Assembly (NCBI RefSeq): GCF_905171765.1
Contig: NC_053391.1
Span: 146,876,917-146,940,916 of the forward strand
Source of the DNA: Bufo bufo
Lineage: Eukaryota > Chordata > Amphibia > Anura > Bufonidae
Length of the DNA stretch: 64,000 nt
Direction of reading: 5' to 3'
A program made the translations under genes and the position numbers. The notes beneath the pieces are model-generated. The model made no database searches. It had not been told where the DNA came from and was given only the letters and a program-made list of their open reading frames with translations. Below are positions 21,582 through 33,386 of this stretch, one piece after another (the first letter of the stretch is position 1; each line of letters starts with the position of its first letter).

Positions 21582-22388
21582 AAATGGAGTAAATACTGCT
21601 GCCACCTGTATTTTATACACAGCGCTACATCAGTGCTTTGTATGTGAAATCATAGAAGAGAGAAATGGTTGGATCCGCTTCTGTCCTATGCCCTGGGTGC
21701 TTGGTAATCTCTGACAGCTGGGCACCTGACAATAAGCTGTAGCCATCGTTCAGATAGCTGGCTTCAACCCGTGCCATAAATCTACAGTGGTAAATTTTTA
21801 AGTACCAGGACCAATCACTGCAAATATATGGTTGCGTGATCTATAAACAGCTAGTCTGCACATCATTATGGACAAACATATATACACAGAATATCCAGTT
21901 TTAGCTGGGATAGTAGATATTTTTTTTTTTTTCCCCTCCCATTTTTGGGATGGGCCCATTGTGAGTTTTGCTATTGGATCATATAATTTCTGTGTATGCA
22001 AATATTTTGAGGGAGTTGCATTAGTTATTGGGGAAAAAAATGAGGCGTATAGTCATGACAAGCCAAAAAATGTATCTACATATAATTCTGTCTGACATAA
22101 CTTTAAAGGAGTTATCTGATACTAAAGCAGACCTCCAACATGGCTGACTTGCAATTATGATGATACTCATCTGGTCCCCGCCACAAGTATGTGAACATTT
22201 TATAGTGCATACAACACCAGCCATAACGAGAATACAGAAGGTTTGACCTGGAGATTGAGCTAACCATAGATAAGATATGGAGTGATAAGAAGTATTTTAA
22301 CTGATAATCCATATGTCTACAGTGACAAGCTGGTCACATATGTAGGAAGATTTCTTAGCGGAGTCTTCTTCAATAAACTCGTGATATA

Positions 22389-23741
22389 CAGTCAGGTCCA
22401 TAAATATTGGGACATCGTCACAATTCTAAAATTTTTGGCTCTATACACCACCACAATGGATTTGAAATGAAACGAACAAGATGTGCTTTAACTGCAGACT
22501 GTCAGCTTTAATTTGAGGGTATTTACATCCAAATCAGGTGAACAGTGTAGGAATTACAACAGTTTGCATTTGTGCCTCCCACTTGTTAAGGAACCAAAAG
22601 AAATGGGACACAATAATAATCATAAAAATCCTTTGCAGTCAATTACAGCCTGAAGTTTGGAACGCATAGACATCACCAGATGTTGGGTTTCATCCCTGGT
22701 GATGCTCTGCCAGGCCTCTACTGCAACTGTCTTCAGTTCCTGCTTGTTCTTGGGGCATTTTCCCTTCAGTTTTGTCTTCAGCAAGTGGAATGCATGCTCA
22801 ATCGGATTCAGGTCACGTGATTGACTTGGCTATTGCATAACATTCCACTTCTTTCCCTTAAAAACTCTTTGCTTGCTTTCGCAGTATGCTTTGGGTCATT
22901 GTCCATCTGCACTGTGAAGCACCGTCCAATGATTTCTGAAGCATTTGGCTGAATATGAGCAGATGATATTGCCCGAAACACTTCAGAATTCATCTTGCTG
23001 CTTTTGTCAGCAGTCACATCATCAATAAACACAAGAGAACCAGTTCCATTGGCAGCCATACATGCCCACGCCATGACACTACCACCACCATGCTTCACTG
23101 ATGAGGTGGTATGCTTAGGATCATGAGAAGTTCCTTTCCTTCTCCATACTCTTCTCTTCACCAGGGAAAGAATTCTTCGGTCATCCATCATAGTTGTTTT
23201 CCGTGGTCTTCCGGGTCTTTTGGTGTTGCTGAGCTCACCGGTGCGTTCCTTCTTTTAAAGAATGTTCCAAACAGTTGTTTTGGCCACGCCTAATGTTTTT
23301 GCTATCTCTCTGATGGGTTTGTTTTGTTTTTTCAGCCTAATGATGGCTTGCTTCACTGATAGTGACAGCTCTTTGGATCTCATCTTGAGAGTTGACAGCA
23401 ACAGATTCCAAATGCAAATAGCACACTTGAAATGAACTCTGGACCTTTTATCTGCTCATTGTAATTGGGATAATGAGGGAATAACACACACCTGGCCATG
23501 GAACAGCTGAGAAGCCAATTGTCCCATTACTTTTGGTCCCTTAACAAGTGGGAGGCACATATGCAAACTGTTGTAATTCCTACACCGTTCACCTGATCTG
23601 GATGTAAATACCCTCAAATTAAAGCTGACAGTCTGCAGGTAAAGCACATCTTGTTAGTTTCATTTCAAATCCATTGTGGTGGTGTATAGAGACAAAAATG
23701 TTAGAATTGTGTCGATGTCCCAATATTTATGGACCTGACTG
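22389..23741 (-). mobile_element. Tc1-like transposon, inactive
   Basis: The element is flanked by TA. Its ends cagtcaggtccataaatatt are perfect inverted copies, and similarity between the ends extends for roughly 200 bp. It encodes a degraded Tc1 transposase on the minus strand, antisense to SLC51A. Length 1353 bp is typical of Tc1 elements. 21582-22388 before it holds nothing recognisable. Confidence 0.88.
22620..23383 (-). pseudogene. Tc1-family transposase, degraded
   Basis: The minus-strand ATG at 23381-23383 begins MRSKELSLSVKQAIIRLKKQ, a Tc1 DNA-binding domain. It continues NKPIREIAKTLGVAKTTV. A stop in the first linker (a single base change making TAA) follows. Next comes GRPRKTT at the interdomain linker, then MMDDRRILSLVKRR. 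WACMAANGTGSLVFIDDV and VQMDNDPKHTAKAS give the second catalytic aspartate. Frameshifts disturb the C-terminus after that, where SPDLNPIE would be expected. Total length and domain order match ~340-residue Tc1 transposases. Confidence 0.85.
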
Positions 23742-24627
23742 TAGTTAGTCACCTGATTGGTCAGGCCTGCATGTTTTTTCCATGGAGTGTAAAAAGACAA
23801 AGCCTTCTTGGTAGAGCCATCAGATGTTAAAGGAATATCTGGAAGTCCCTATACATATTTTATCCAGACCCCATGGATCTGATAGACTTCAACAGCCTAA
23901 AATTCTAAGTGGTCTTGAAAATTATTGCATCATTGCATCACAATTATTGGATGGGGAAAATGTCATTCAAGTTAAAGAAAATGTCCAGAGCTTTTATAAT
24001 CTCTTTAGCAATCTAAAAAAATTTGATTTAAAAAAAGGGATTGTCTCATAAAGACAATCCATGTCTATATGATCAGTTTGGAGATATGAATGTTGTAGAA
24101 GTAGCTCCTACTCTCGAGAACCCACCTTTATGAGCTAGAATGGAGAGCCACTCTGTAATAGCAGGTGCCATTCTAGTGAACCTGTTCTGCCCATGCATTT
24201 AGTTATTTAAATGGCCGGAATGTAATGCTACTTTTTTCCCTGCAGAGGCCGATTGATAACAGTTGATTAACTTTGAGTTAAGGCTGTATTAGACAACCTG
24301 ATGTGGAAGCTTTCCCTCCCAGCAATCGCCTGCTCGCTAGCGGAGGAGACCACTGCTATCACATGCAGCAATGTCCCCCACAGCATGGGTAGGAGTGATC
24401 ACTATGCCATCACTCATCCCCATGCAAACTTCTACTCACGGATCCCCAGCTCCTGCAGTTCTGACAGTTCAGGTCCCTGCTACACCTCAATTCCTGCTAC
24501 TTTCTTGCAATGGCTATGAATGCTGCTCAATCAATCATTGGCTACATCAACGGCCTCAGCCATTGATTGGATCTTTCACATATTGAGCTGCAAGTATCTA
24601 TCTATGACCATCAAAAAAGTTGGGTGG
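23742..24627. other. Intron with an inverted copy of the 21005-21183 repeat
   Basis: 24283-24430 is the inverted partner of 21005-21183. An open frame at 23824-24051 has no recognisable domain and no exon signals matching SLC51A, so it is not called. Confidence 0.5.
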
Positions 24628-25300
24628 TATGGAACACTGTGTGTGCCATAATGGACCAGAATCACCCAGGGATAATGGATGGAACACTGCCCGTTTTGCT
24701 ATGCGCCAGCATTTTCCAGGAACAATAGTTGGAACATTGCGTATGTGACAAAAGGCCAGCATCAATCAATGCCCTTGTCACAATGGTTCAGCATCTTTCA
24801 ACTGACGGAACACTGTGTGTGTCAAAATGGGCCAGCATCTTACTGTAACTATGGACGGAAGATTGTATGTGTCACAATAGACCAACATCCTCCAGAGAAA
24901 ATGGAAAGAACTCCACTTGTGTCCAAATGGGCTAGCATTGTCCAGGGACAATGGATGGAACACTGCATGTGCCACAATGGTCCAGCATCATCCAGGGATA
25001 ATGGATGGAACACTGTGCATGTCAGAATGTGCCAGAATTCTTCAGGGACCATGGTCGGAACACTGTGACAATAAATGGAACTCTGTATATGTCACAATGG
25101 GCCAGCATTCTCCAGAGACAATGGACAGAGCACTGCCCTCATCACAATGGGCCAACATCTTCCAAGGAACAACTGACGAAATACTGCATGTGTCATAATG
25201 GACCAGAATCCTGTTGTGACAATAGACGGAACCCTGTATATGTCATAATGGGCCAGCATCCACCAGAGACAATGGACAGAGCACTGCATATGTCATAATC
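24628..25300. repeat. Minisatellite, ~50-60-bp degenerate unit
   Basis: About a dozen diverged units contain atggaacactg, a tgtgtcacaatgggccagca-like core and ccagggacaatgg. Open frames on both strands are translations of the repeat. Confidence 0.85.
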
Positions 25301-25454
25301 CTGAGCTTATAGTGCAACAGAGTTCTTGAGCCCCATGAGTTAGCTGTTAACTACACCAGGATTATCCAGGTAGCAGTCCAATTGCTTCCCTACTGCAAAG
25401 GCCAGAACCTTGCACAGTGGTTAAAGGGTGAATATCAGGGGAGCACTGGATAAT

Positions 25455-28040
25455 GAATCCTGACCCATTCATTTCAATAGGGCTGTGTACATGAGCGTTG
25501 TTTTTCACGCATCAGTTCTGCGTTGCGTAAAAATCGCAGCATGTTCTATATTCTGCGTTTTTCACACAGCCCTGCGACCATAGAAGTGAATGGGGCTGCG
25601 TGAAAAACGCATTGCATCCACAAGCAAGTGCGGGTGCGATGCGTTTTTCATTGATGGTTGCTAAGAGTTGTTGTTTCTAAACCTTCCGTTTTTTATCACG
25701 CGCGTGAAAAACGCATCAAAACGCATTGCACCCGCGTGGAAAAAACTGAACAACTGAACGCAATCGCAGACAAAACTGACTGAACTTGCTTGCAAAATGG
25801 TGCGAGTTTCACTGAACGCACCCTGAACGCATCCGGACCTAATCCGTCACGCTCGTGTGAAAGAGGCCTTAGGCCTCTTTCACACGGGCGTTGCGGAAAA
25901 ATGTGCGGGTGCGTTCCGGGAACACCCGTGATTTTTCCGCGCGAGTGCAAAACATTGTAATGCGTTTTGCACTCGCGTGAGAAAAATCGTGCATGTTTGG
26001 TATCGGTGTTTGGGATCGGTGTTGTGTAGATGTTATTATTAACATGGTTATAAGGGAAAATAATAGCATTCTGAATACAGAATGCACAGTACAATAGCGC
26101 TGGAGGGGTTAAAAAAAAAGGAAAAAAATTAACTCACCTTCTCCTCTTGTTCACGTAGTTCCCGGTCTCTTCTTTACTTCTTTAATGATGAGCTGTGGGC
26201 TAAAGGACCTTTGGTGACGTCAGATCACATGCTCCAATCACATGGTACATCACCATGGTGATGGACCATGTGATTGGAGCATGTGATCTGACGTCACCAC
26301 AGGTCCTAGCCGGTAGTTAATCTTTTAAGAAGTAAAGAAGAGACCGGGAACTACGCGAACAAGAGGAGAAGGTGAGTTAATTTTTATTTATTTTTTTAAC
26401 CCTCAATTGATCACCTACTAAGCATTCTGTATTCAGAATGCTATTATTTTCCCTTTTAACCATGATATAAGGGAAAATATTACAGTGAATAGACTGTCAC
26501 CTAGCAACCATGCGTGAAAATCGCACCGCATCCGCACTTGCTTGCGGATGCTTGAGATTTTCACGCAACCCCATTCACTTCTATGGGGCCTGCGTTGCGT
26601 GAAAAACGCAGAATATAGAGCATGCTGCGATTTTCACACAATGCACAAGTGATGCGTGAAAATCACCGCTCATGTGAACAGCCCCATAGAAATGAAAGGC
26701 CCCTTTCACACGGGCGAGTAGTCCGCGCGGATGCGATGCGTGAGTTGAACGCATTGCACCCGCACTGAATACCGACCCATTCATTTCTATGGGGCTGTTC
26801 ACATGAGCAGTGATTTTCACGCATCACTTATGCGTTGCGTGAAAATCGCAGCATGCTCTTTATTCTGCGTTTTTCACGCAACGCAGGCCCCATAGAAGTG
26901 AATGGGGTTGCGTGAAAATCGCAAGCATCCGCAAGCAAGTGCGGATGCGGTGCGATTTTCACGCATGGTTGCTAGGTGACAGTCTATTCACTGTATTATT
27001 TTCACTTATAACATGGTTAAAAGGGAAAATAATAGCATTCTGAATACAGAATGCTTAGTAGGTGATCAATTGAGGGTAAAAAAAAAATTAAAAAAATTAA
27101 CTCACCTTCTCCTCTTGTTCGCGTAGTTCCCGGTCTCTTCTTTACTTCTCAAAAGATGAACTATCGGCTACGACCTGTGGTGACGTCAGATCACATGCTC
27201 CAATCACATGGTCCATCACCACGGTGATGTACCATGTGATTGGAGCATGTGATCTGACGTCACCAAAGGTCCTTTAGCCCATCATTAAAGAAGTAAAGAA
27301 GAGAACGGGAGCTACGCGAACAAGAGGAAAAGGTGAGTTAATTTTTTTAAAAAAAATTAACCCTCAATTGATCACCTACTAAGCATTCTGTATTCAGAAT
27401 GCTATTATTTTCCCTTATAACAATGTTATAAGGGAAAATAATAAAATCTACAGAACACCTAACCCAAGCCCGAACTTCTGTGAAGAAGTTCGAGTTTGGG
27501 TACCAAATATGCGTGATTTTTCTCACGCGAGTGCAAAACGCATTACAATGTTTTGCACTCGCGCGGAAAAATCGCGGGTGTTCCTGCAACGCCCGTGTGA
27601 AAGAGGCCTTAGGGTTTAGCCCTAAGGCTGGTTTCACACGGGCGTTGCGGATTGTGGCCGGATGCATTCAGGGTGCGTTCAGTGAAACTCGCACTATTTT
27701 GCAAGCAAGTTCAGTCAGTTTTGTCTGCGGTTGCGTTTAGTTGTTCAGTTTTTTCCGCGCTGGTGCAATGCGTTTTGATGCGTTTTTCATGCGCGTGATA
27801 AAAAACTGAATGTTTACAAACAACATCTCTTAGCAACCATCAGTGAAAAAACGCATCGCACCCGCACTTGCTTGCGGATGCAATGCGTTTTTCACGCAGC
27901 CCCATTCACTTCTATGGAGCCAGGGCTGCGTGAAAAACGCAGAATATAGAACATGCTGCGATTTTCACGCAACGCAGAACTGATGCGTGAAAAACAACGC
28001 TCATGTACAAAGCACCATCGAAATGAATTGGTCAGGATTC
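25455..28040. repeat. 2.6-kb nested palindrome (fold-back cluster)
   Basis: The left arm from gaatcctgacccattcattt (25455) matches the inverse of the right arm ending aattggtcaggattc (28040), centred near 26748. At 25866-27612 an inner palindrome is bounded by ggcctctttcacacgggcg. It contains two further ~240-bp perfect-looking hairpins (26137-26376 and 27100-27335) built on ggtgacgtcagatcacatg. Each hairpin arm contains a TGACGTCA octamer. Sequence to 28112 includes the remainder of the right flank. No coding. Confidence 0.8.
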
Positions 28041-28112
28041 AGTGCGAATGCTATGCGTTCACGTCACGCATTTCACCCGCACGGAAAACTCGCTCCTGTG
28101 AAAGGGACCTTA

Positions 28113-29073
28113 GTTAAACCAGTTAGTTGGCATAGTGGATCCACACTAGCTGATCTGTAATAGTAATAATGAAAAAAATCAGGAACTGGTAGCATCTTTT
28201 ATTGATTGTCACTAACAATAATAATAATACTTACAATAAATAATACTTGTTACAATCAAGACAAAACAAATTGCACAATTAAATAGAAAATCAACATTTA
28301 TGTAGCTATGGAACATGCCACCTAAAGACAGATTATAGTCTGGGGTATCATTATTTTAACCTGTTATTGAGGCTACAGTACATTTTGTAACAAAGGGAAT
28401 TGGAAAATGTAACAAAACTAATAATAGGAACTAGAGAAGAGGTTGAGAGTTTGTTAAAATCTATCCTCAGTATCTATAAGAAAAGTAATATGCTGTCAGG
28501 CACAATCAGGCTTGTTGTGTAGCTTTTGTCCTTCCTCTATTATCATCTCATACCAACACACGGGGGCTACTATGCACTTTGGAAGTGTGATCGATGATTA
28601 GTTATCACCTTACAACAAAACCGGAGGTTACACATCTTTGTAGTCCTGGAATTACAATAGGAGCCACAGTTTACAGAATTTACTCCATTTTACATATCTG
28701 TAGGGAAAGAGACTAAGACAGAACGAGAATAATGAATTTGTTTAAAATACCAATTTTTCCGTTTAATAAATGTCTTACGGTATTTTCCAGTAAATGTATT
28801 ACTTGTTTTGAAAAATATTTGTTTTCAAATAAACCTGCAAATTTCAGTTTTGCTGCTGATTTGGAACAGTTGGTCCAACGTTAGAACATGTGTAGACCCT
28901 TAAAGAGGTTGGCCCAAGTTAAAACGAATCCACAGGATAGGTCATGAGTTCCTGATTGGTGAGACCCCCACGGTCCTTTGTTCACCATCTCAATGGTGCT
29001 GAGGTAAAGCATTCACATTGGTGCTTTATTCAAACTTGGTGGGACTGTCAAGGATCAATTAGACTGCAAGCAG
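28113..29073. other. AT-rich intron, repeat fragments only
   Basis: No gene is seen. About 28900-29060 is a truncated TTAAAGAGGTTGGCCC-type element with the phrase aggataggtcatgagttcct. A related phrase, aggataggtcatcaaaatcg, occurs at 55060. Confidence 0.5.
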
Positions 29074-29238
29074 TAGAGATGAGCGAATTTCATATTTTGA
29101 AATTCGTTCACACTTCATTTACTGGTAAAAGCTGAATTGCATTATGGATTCCGTTACCACGGACCGTAACACAATTCTGTGACGGAATGTATAACAGAAT
29201 GCCTTTAGAGGCATTCCGGTATTCATTCCGTCATAATA
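29074..29238. mobile_element. hAT MITE left end, truncated or disrupted
   Basis: It begins tagagatgagcgaatttcat, matching the ends of the MITEs at 13509 and 51173. No right end was found. The DD37E element is inserted just downstream in sequence containing attccgtcataata. Confidence 0.5.
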
Positions 29239-30801
29239 CAGGGAGTGCAGAATTATTAGGCAAGTTGTATTTTTGAGGATTCATTTTATTATTAAACAAC
29301 AACCATGTTCTCAATGAACCCAAAAAACTCATTAATATCAAAGCTGAATATTTTTGGAAGTAGTTTTTAGTTTGTTTTTAGTTTTAGCTATTTTAGGGGG
29401 ATATCTGTGTGTGCAGGTGACTATTACTGTGCATAATTATTAGGCAACTTAACAAAAAACAAACATATACCCATTTCAATTATTTATTTTTACCAGTGAA
29501 ACCAATATAACATCTCAACATTCACAAATATACATTTCTGACATTAAAAAACAAAACAAAAACAAATCAGTGACCAATATAGCCACCTTTCTTTGCAAGG
29601 ACACTCAAAAGCCTGCCATCCATGGATTCTGTCAGTGTTTTGATCTGTTCACCATCAACATTGCGTGCAGCAGCAACCACAGCCTCCCAGACACTGTTCA
29701 GAGAGGTGTACTGTTTTCCCTCCTTGTAAATCTCACATTTGATGATGGACCACAGGTTCTCAATGGGGTTCAGATCAGGTGAACAAGGAGGCCATGTCAT
29801 TAGATTTTCTTCTTTTATACCCTTTCTTGCCAGCCACGCTGTGGAGTACTTGGACGCGTGTGATGGAGCATTGTCCTGCATGAAAATCATGTTTTTCTTG
29901 AAGGATGCAGACTTCTTCCTGTACCACTGCTTGAAGAAGATGTCTTCCAGAAACTGGCAGTAGGACTGGGAGTTGAGCTTGACTCCATCCTCAACCCGAA
30001 AAGGCCCCACAAGCTCATCTTTGATGATACCAGCCCAAACCAGTACTCCACCTCCACCTTGCTGGCGTCTGAGTTGGACTGGAGCTCTCTGCCCTTTACC
30101 AATCCAGCCACGGGCCCATCCATCTGGCCCATCAAGACTCACTCTCATTTCATCAGTCCATAAAACCTTAGAAAAATCAGTCTTGAGATATTTCTTGGCC
30201 CAGTCTTGACGTTTCAGCTTGTGTGTCTTGTTCAGTGGTGGTCGTCTTTCAGCCTTTCTTACCTTGGCCATGTCTCTGAGTATTGCACACCTTGTGCTTT
30301 TGGGCACTCCAGTGATGTTGCACCTCTGAAATATGGCCAAACTGGTGGCAAGTGGCATCTTGGCAGCTGCACGCTTGACTTTTCTCAGTTCATGGGCAGT
30401 TATTTTGCGCCTTGGTTTTTCCACACGCTTCTTGCGACCCTGTTGACTATTTTGAATGAAACGCTTGATTGTTCGATGATCACGCTTCAGAAGCTTTGCA
30501 ATTTTAAGAGTGCTGCATCCCTCTGCAAGATATCTCACTATTTTTGACTTTTCTGAGCTTGTCAAGTCCTTCTTTTGACCCATTTTGCCAAAGGAAAGGA
30601 AGTTGCCTAATAATTATGCACACCTAATATAGGGTGTGGATGTCATTAGACCACACCCCTTCTCATTACAGAGATGCACATCACCTAAAATGCTTAATTG
30701 GTTGTAGGCTTTCGAGCCTATACAGCTTGGAGTAAGACAACATGCATAAAGAGGATGATGTGGTCAAAATACTCATTTGCCTAATAATTCTGCACGCAGT
30801 G
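29239..30801 (-). mobile_element. Tc1/mariner DD37E transposon, apparently complete
   Basis: TA target duplications lie at 29237-29238 and 30802-30803. The inverted ends are CAGGGAGTGCAGAATTATTA and CACTGCGTGCAGAATTATTA. The 1563-bp element encodes one uninterrupted transposase antisense to SLC51A. A second copy begins at 62837. The insertion split a palindromic repeat containing cattccgtcataatagaagt. Confidence 0.92.
29567..30583 (-). CDS. Tc1/mariner transposase, DD37E type, open reading frame
   Basis: This 338-residue minus-strand frame begins MGQKKDLTSSEKSKIVRYLA. Residues 1-120 form paired helix-turn-helix DNA-binding domains with LKRDHRTIKRFIQNSQQGRK and a basic KPRRKITAHE linker. Catalytic residues are D in VLWTDEMRVSLDG, D in MIFMQDNAPSHAS and E in SPDLNPIENLW. 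I count 37 residues between the second D and the E, which sets it apart from the DD34E of classic Tc1. WSIIKCEIYKEG follows, and the frame ends with KKGGYIGH. Length and motifs match an intact cut-and-paste transposase with no stop or frameshift. DD37E families (Traveler type) are known from animals. Whether this one is active is untested. Confidence 0.92.
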   Translation of the reverse strand: MGQKKDLTSSEKSKIVRYLAEGCSTLKIAKLLKRDHRTIKRFIQNSQQGRKKRVEKPRRKITAHELRKVKRAAAKMPLATSLAIFQRCNITGVPKSTRCAILRDMAKVRKAERRPPLNKTHKLKRQDWAKKYLKTDFSKVLWTDEMRVSLDGPDGWARGWIGKGQRAPVQLRRQQGGGGVLVWAGIIKDELVGPFRVEDGVKLNSQSYCQFLEDIFFKQWYRKKSASFKKNMIFMQDNAPSHASKYSTAWLARKGIKEENLMTWPPCSPDLNPIENLWSIIKCEIYKEGKQYTSLNSVWEAVVAAARNVDGEQIKTLTESMDGRLLSVLAKKGGYIGH

Positions 30802-30929
30802 TAGAAGTCCATGGGCTGCAAAACTGATCCGTCCTGTTTCCGTTATGCAGGAAATCATAGAATTGCGTTATGTTCCGTTTGCCTATCACTGGGCTAGGCC
30901 ATAGTGGAATTTGAAGTTTCCCACAACCT

Positions 30930-31205
30930 TTCAAAAGTTTGCTATTGGGCCTAGAATGTTCTAATTTAGCCCTATTTATATGGGTGATGTATATGCTGCT
31001 TACTAAGGGTGTCCCCACTAGATTCTGAAATTCTATCCCGCCTGACAGCTATTGTAAGTCTATAGGCAGTTTGAGGGCAGGAAAGCAGCAGGGGAAGAAT
31101 CTGATTGACTCAGGGTGCATGTCACTCTTGCATCAAACCAGGAAAAATCCACCCATCCAGCAAGCATGGAGAGAGAATTGTGGTTAAACACACAATTTAT
31201 GGGAC
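30930..31205. repeat. Dispersed repeat, copy 1 (partner at 43480)
   Basis: Shared phrases with 43480-43705, same orientation, include atttatatgggtgat, ccccactagattctgaaatt, gcaggggaagaatctgattg and ttaaacacacaattt. Class unknown, with no coding or terminal structure seen. Confidence 0.65.
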
Positions 31206-31297
31206 ACAAACTATCTACTATACATCTATGTATGCATTATTCATGTATCTATCTAATATACATCTATGACATATGTACGCATTAGTCATGTGCTACT

Positions 31298-31879
31298 TAG
31301 GGTGAGTTCACATCACCGTTATGGATTCCGGAATTGTTTTCAGTTATAACGTGTTTATAACGGAAAATAACGGAAGCCAAAAAGGAAGAGGCATTCTTTA
31401 AGAGGCATTCCATTTTGATCCGTCATAATAGAAGTCTATGGGCAATCATAACGGGTCCATCTGTTTTCCATTCTGCAAGACGGAAAACAAAGTCCTGTCG
31501 ACAGGACTTTTTTTCCGTTCTGCATAAGGGAAACCAGACGGATCCATTATGCTTGCTCATAGACTTCTATTATGACTGAAAGCAAAACGGAATGCCTCTT
31601 AAAGGCTACCGTGTTGCATTCTGTCATAATAGAAGTCTATGGGCAGCATAACGGATCCGTCCTGGTTTCCGTTATGCAGGACTGGACTCCTGCACAATGG
31701 AAACCAGGACGGATCCGTTATGCTGCCCATAGACTTGTGTTATGAAGGATCAAAACGGAATGCTTCTTAAAGGTTTCCGTCTTGACTTTCGTCTTATGGA
31801 TTCCGTTATTTTTCGTTATAACCATGTTATAAAGGAAAACAAAAATGGAATCCATAACGGTGATGTGAATTCACCCTTA
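31298..31879. repeat. Fold-back element
   Basis: The ends tagggtgagttcacatcacc and ggtgatgtgaattcaccctt bound a long palindrome with repeated ttatggattccg and gcataacggatccgtcctg stems. Confidence 0.8.
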
Positions 31880-32652
31880 TTCTGATTTTAAATGTGCACT
31901 TTAATTTACCGTACATTCCAGCAATACCAAAGTAAAATCCCTAGGCGGTCATTTATTAAGACCGGCATTTATGACGCCAGTCTTAATTACCCCCATATCT
32001 GGTGGTGGATCCACCGAAGTTATGAAGAGGCACCGGCCTCTACATTCGGTAACTTTGCGCATCCAGAGCCAGTCTAAATGTAAGCCATCTTTCTAGCTGT
32101 CTTACACTTAGACCATTTTCTACATCTAAAACAGGCGCCGAAAATGATGAATAGGATGACTTAATGGGATGGAAGAACCATTCCGGCTACCCCATACCCT
32201 TACCACAACCCCCTCCTCCTTTAATAATACTCAACCACAGTCTTGTTGGTAAAATATGGCCGAACAAGGCCACCTTTATTAATTTAACATATAACTTACA
32301 ACTTTTCCAAACATGCATATTCTTTAACAATAATATCACACATTATCTTAACATTATCCGCTGTTAACCCTCCAAGAGATCCTGGGAGGCAACCCCAAAA
32401 CACGTCTTTTCCGGATCTCCTTTTCTCCTGACTTTCCTTGCCCTTGGCCGCGTTCACCGATCCAAGGACACCAGATCCACCAATTCCAAGTATACAACTC
32501 CCCTAGCCAACTTAGGCCGAACAGGAAGCGCATTAACCAGCTTATTTTAACTCCAATAGACGCGCATTCCACCATCTAGCGCATCTCTTAACCATGAATT
32601 GCCCCCCAGGATCCCACATCAGAAACTGCCACCAACGACCACCGGTGACACC

Positions 32653-33386
32653 TCACCTGTGGGAGTCACGCCACACCTTGAAAGCCATCTCTAAACCATC
32701 TCGAATCCCCAAAGCCCACATATCAATCCCCAGATCATTCAGATGTACTCCATCCGACCTCAGAAATTGAGGAGAAGCCGCCTCCAACTCCTGATGCCGA
32801 ACCACCAAGCCACCCTGGCGACGCACAAACGCCCTACCTCCTTATTTAATTTTGCCCGGGCCTTATTAATACGGTCCACCGACTGCGCAAATCGCCAGGA
32901 TCTCCTGGCTACTACATCAGACCATACCACGATCAGATCCGGGAATTGTGACAGCAAGCGGAGAAGATCAAGTTTAATGTCTCTTATAACATCACGTGAC
33001 CTACGGACGCCCAGGTCATTCCCCCCCACATGCATCACCACAATATCAGGAGCCCGATCCAAGGCTACGTAAGCTTGAAACTCCGGCAACACACGACCCC
33101 ACATGAGGCCCCGCAGCCCGATCCACCGTACTTGCAACTGCTCAGGGGAAAACCCCAAAAGCCGACCGTTCCGCCGCACGTCCGCCCGCAATGCACCCCA
33201 GTAGACATACGAGTGTCCGAAAATCCACGCCAATCCAGTCTCCGGTTCTGTAAAACAAAACAAAACAAAACAACAAACCACTGACATTAAACCCAGCAAA
33301 AGAAAATTCCCTAAGGCCGCATCTACATAGAACCTCCATACAACAAATGTGGCCGAACGTATGACCGAAAACATGACGACTCCCAC
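32653..33386 (-). pseudogene. Ngaro-element SGNH hydrolase, single frameshift
   Basis: The frame overlaps the end of the recombinase gene. It shows IFGHSYVYWGALRAD (serine block, GHS in place of GDS), RWIGLRGLMWG (glycine block), DIVVMHVGGNDLG (asparagine block, GND) and IVVWSDVVARRSWR. Near 32820 the frame shifts. The next frame continues GGLVVRHQELEAASPQFLRS and SDGVHLNDLGIDMWALG, supplying the DxxH pair of the last block, and ends at 32653-32655. All four SGNH signature residues are therefore present but split across two frames. SGNH/GDSL hydrolases cut ester bonds. Their role in these elements is not known to me. The gene is transposon-encoded, not a host lipase. Confidence 0.8.

Noticed and set aside
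23824..24051. 75-codon open frame in the last SLC51A intron
   Set aside because: No recognisable domain, no match to the expected SLC51A sequence, and the exons at 18657 and 38033 already join in phase.
24679..25298. Open frames of about 90-130 codons with repeated CHNGPASS-like motifs
   Set aside because: Translation of the 50-60-bp minisatellite in several frames on both strands.
32760..33386. Possible host GDSL lipase gene
   Set aside because: It directly follows and overlaps the tyrosine recombinase of the Ngaro element and lacks introns; its position fits a transposon gene.
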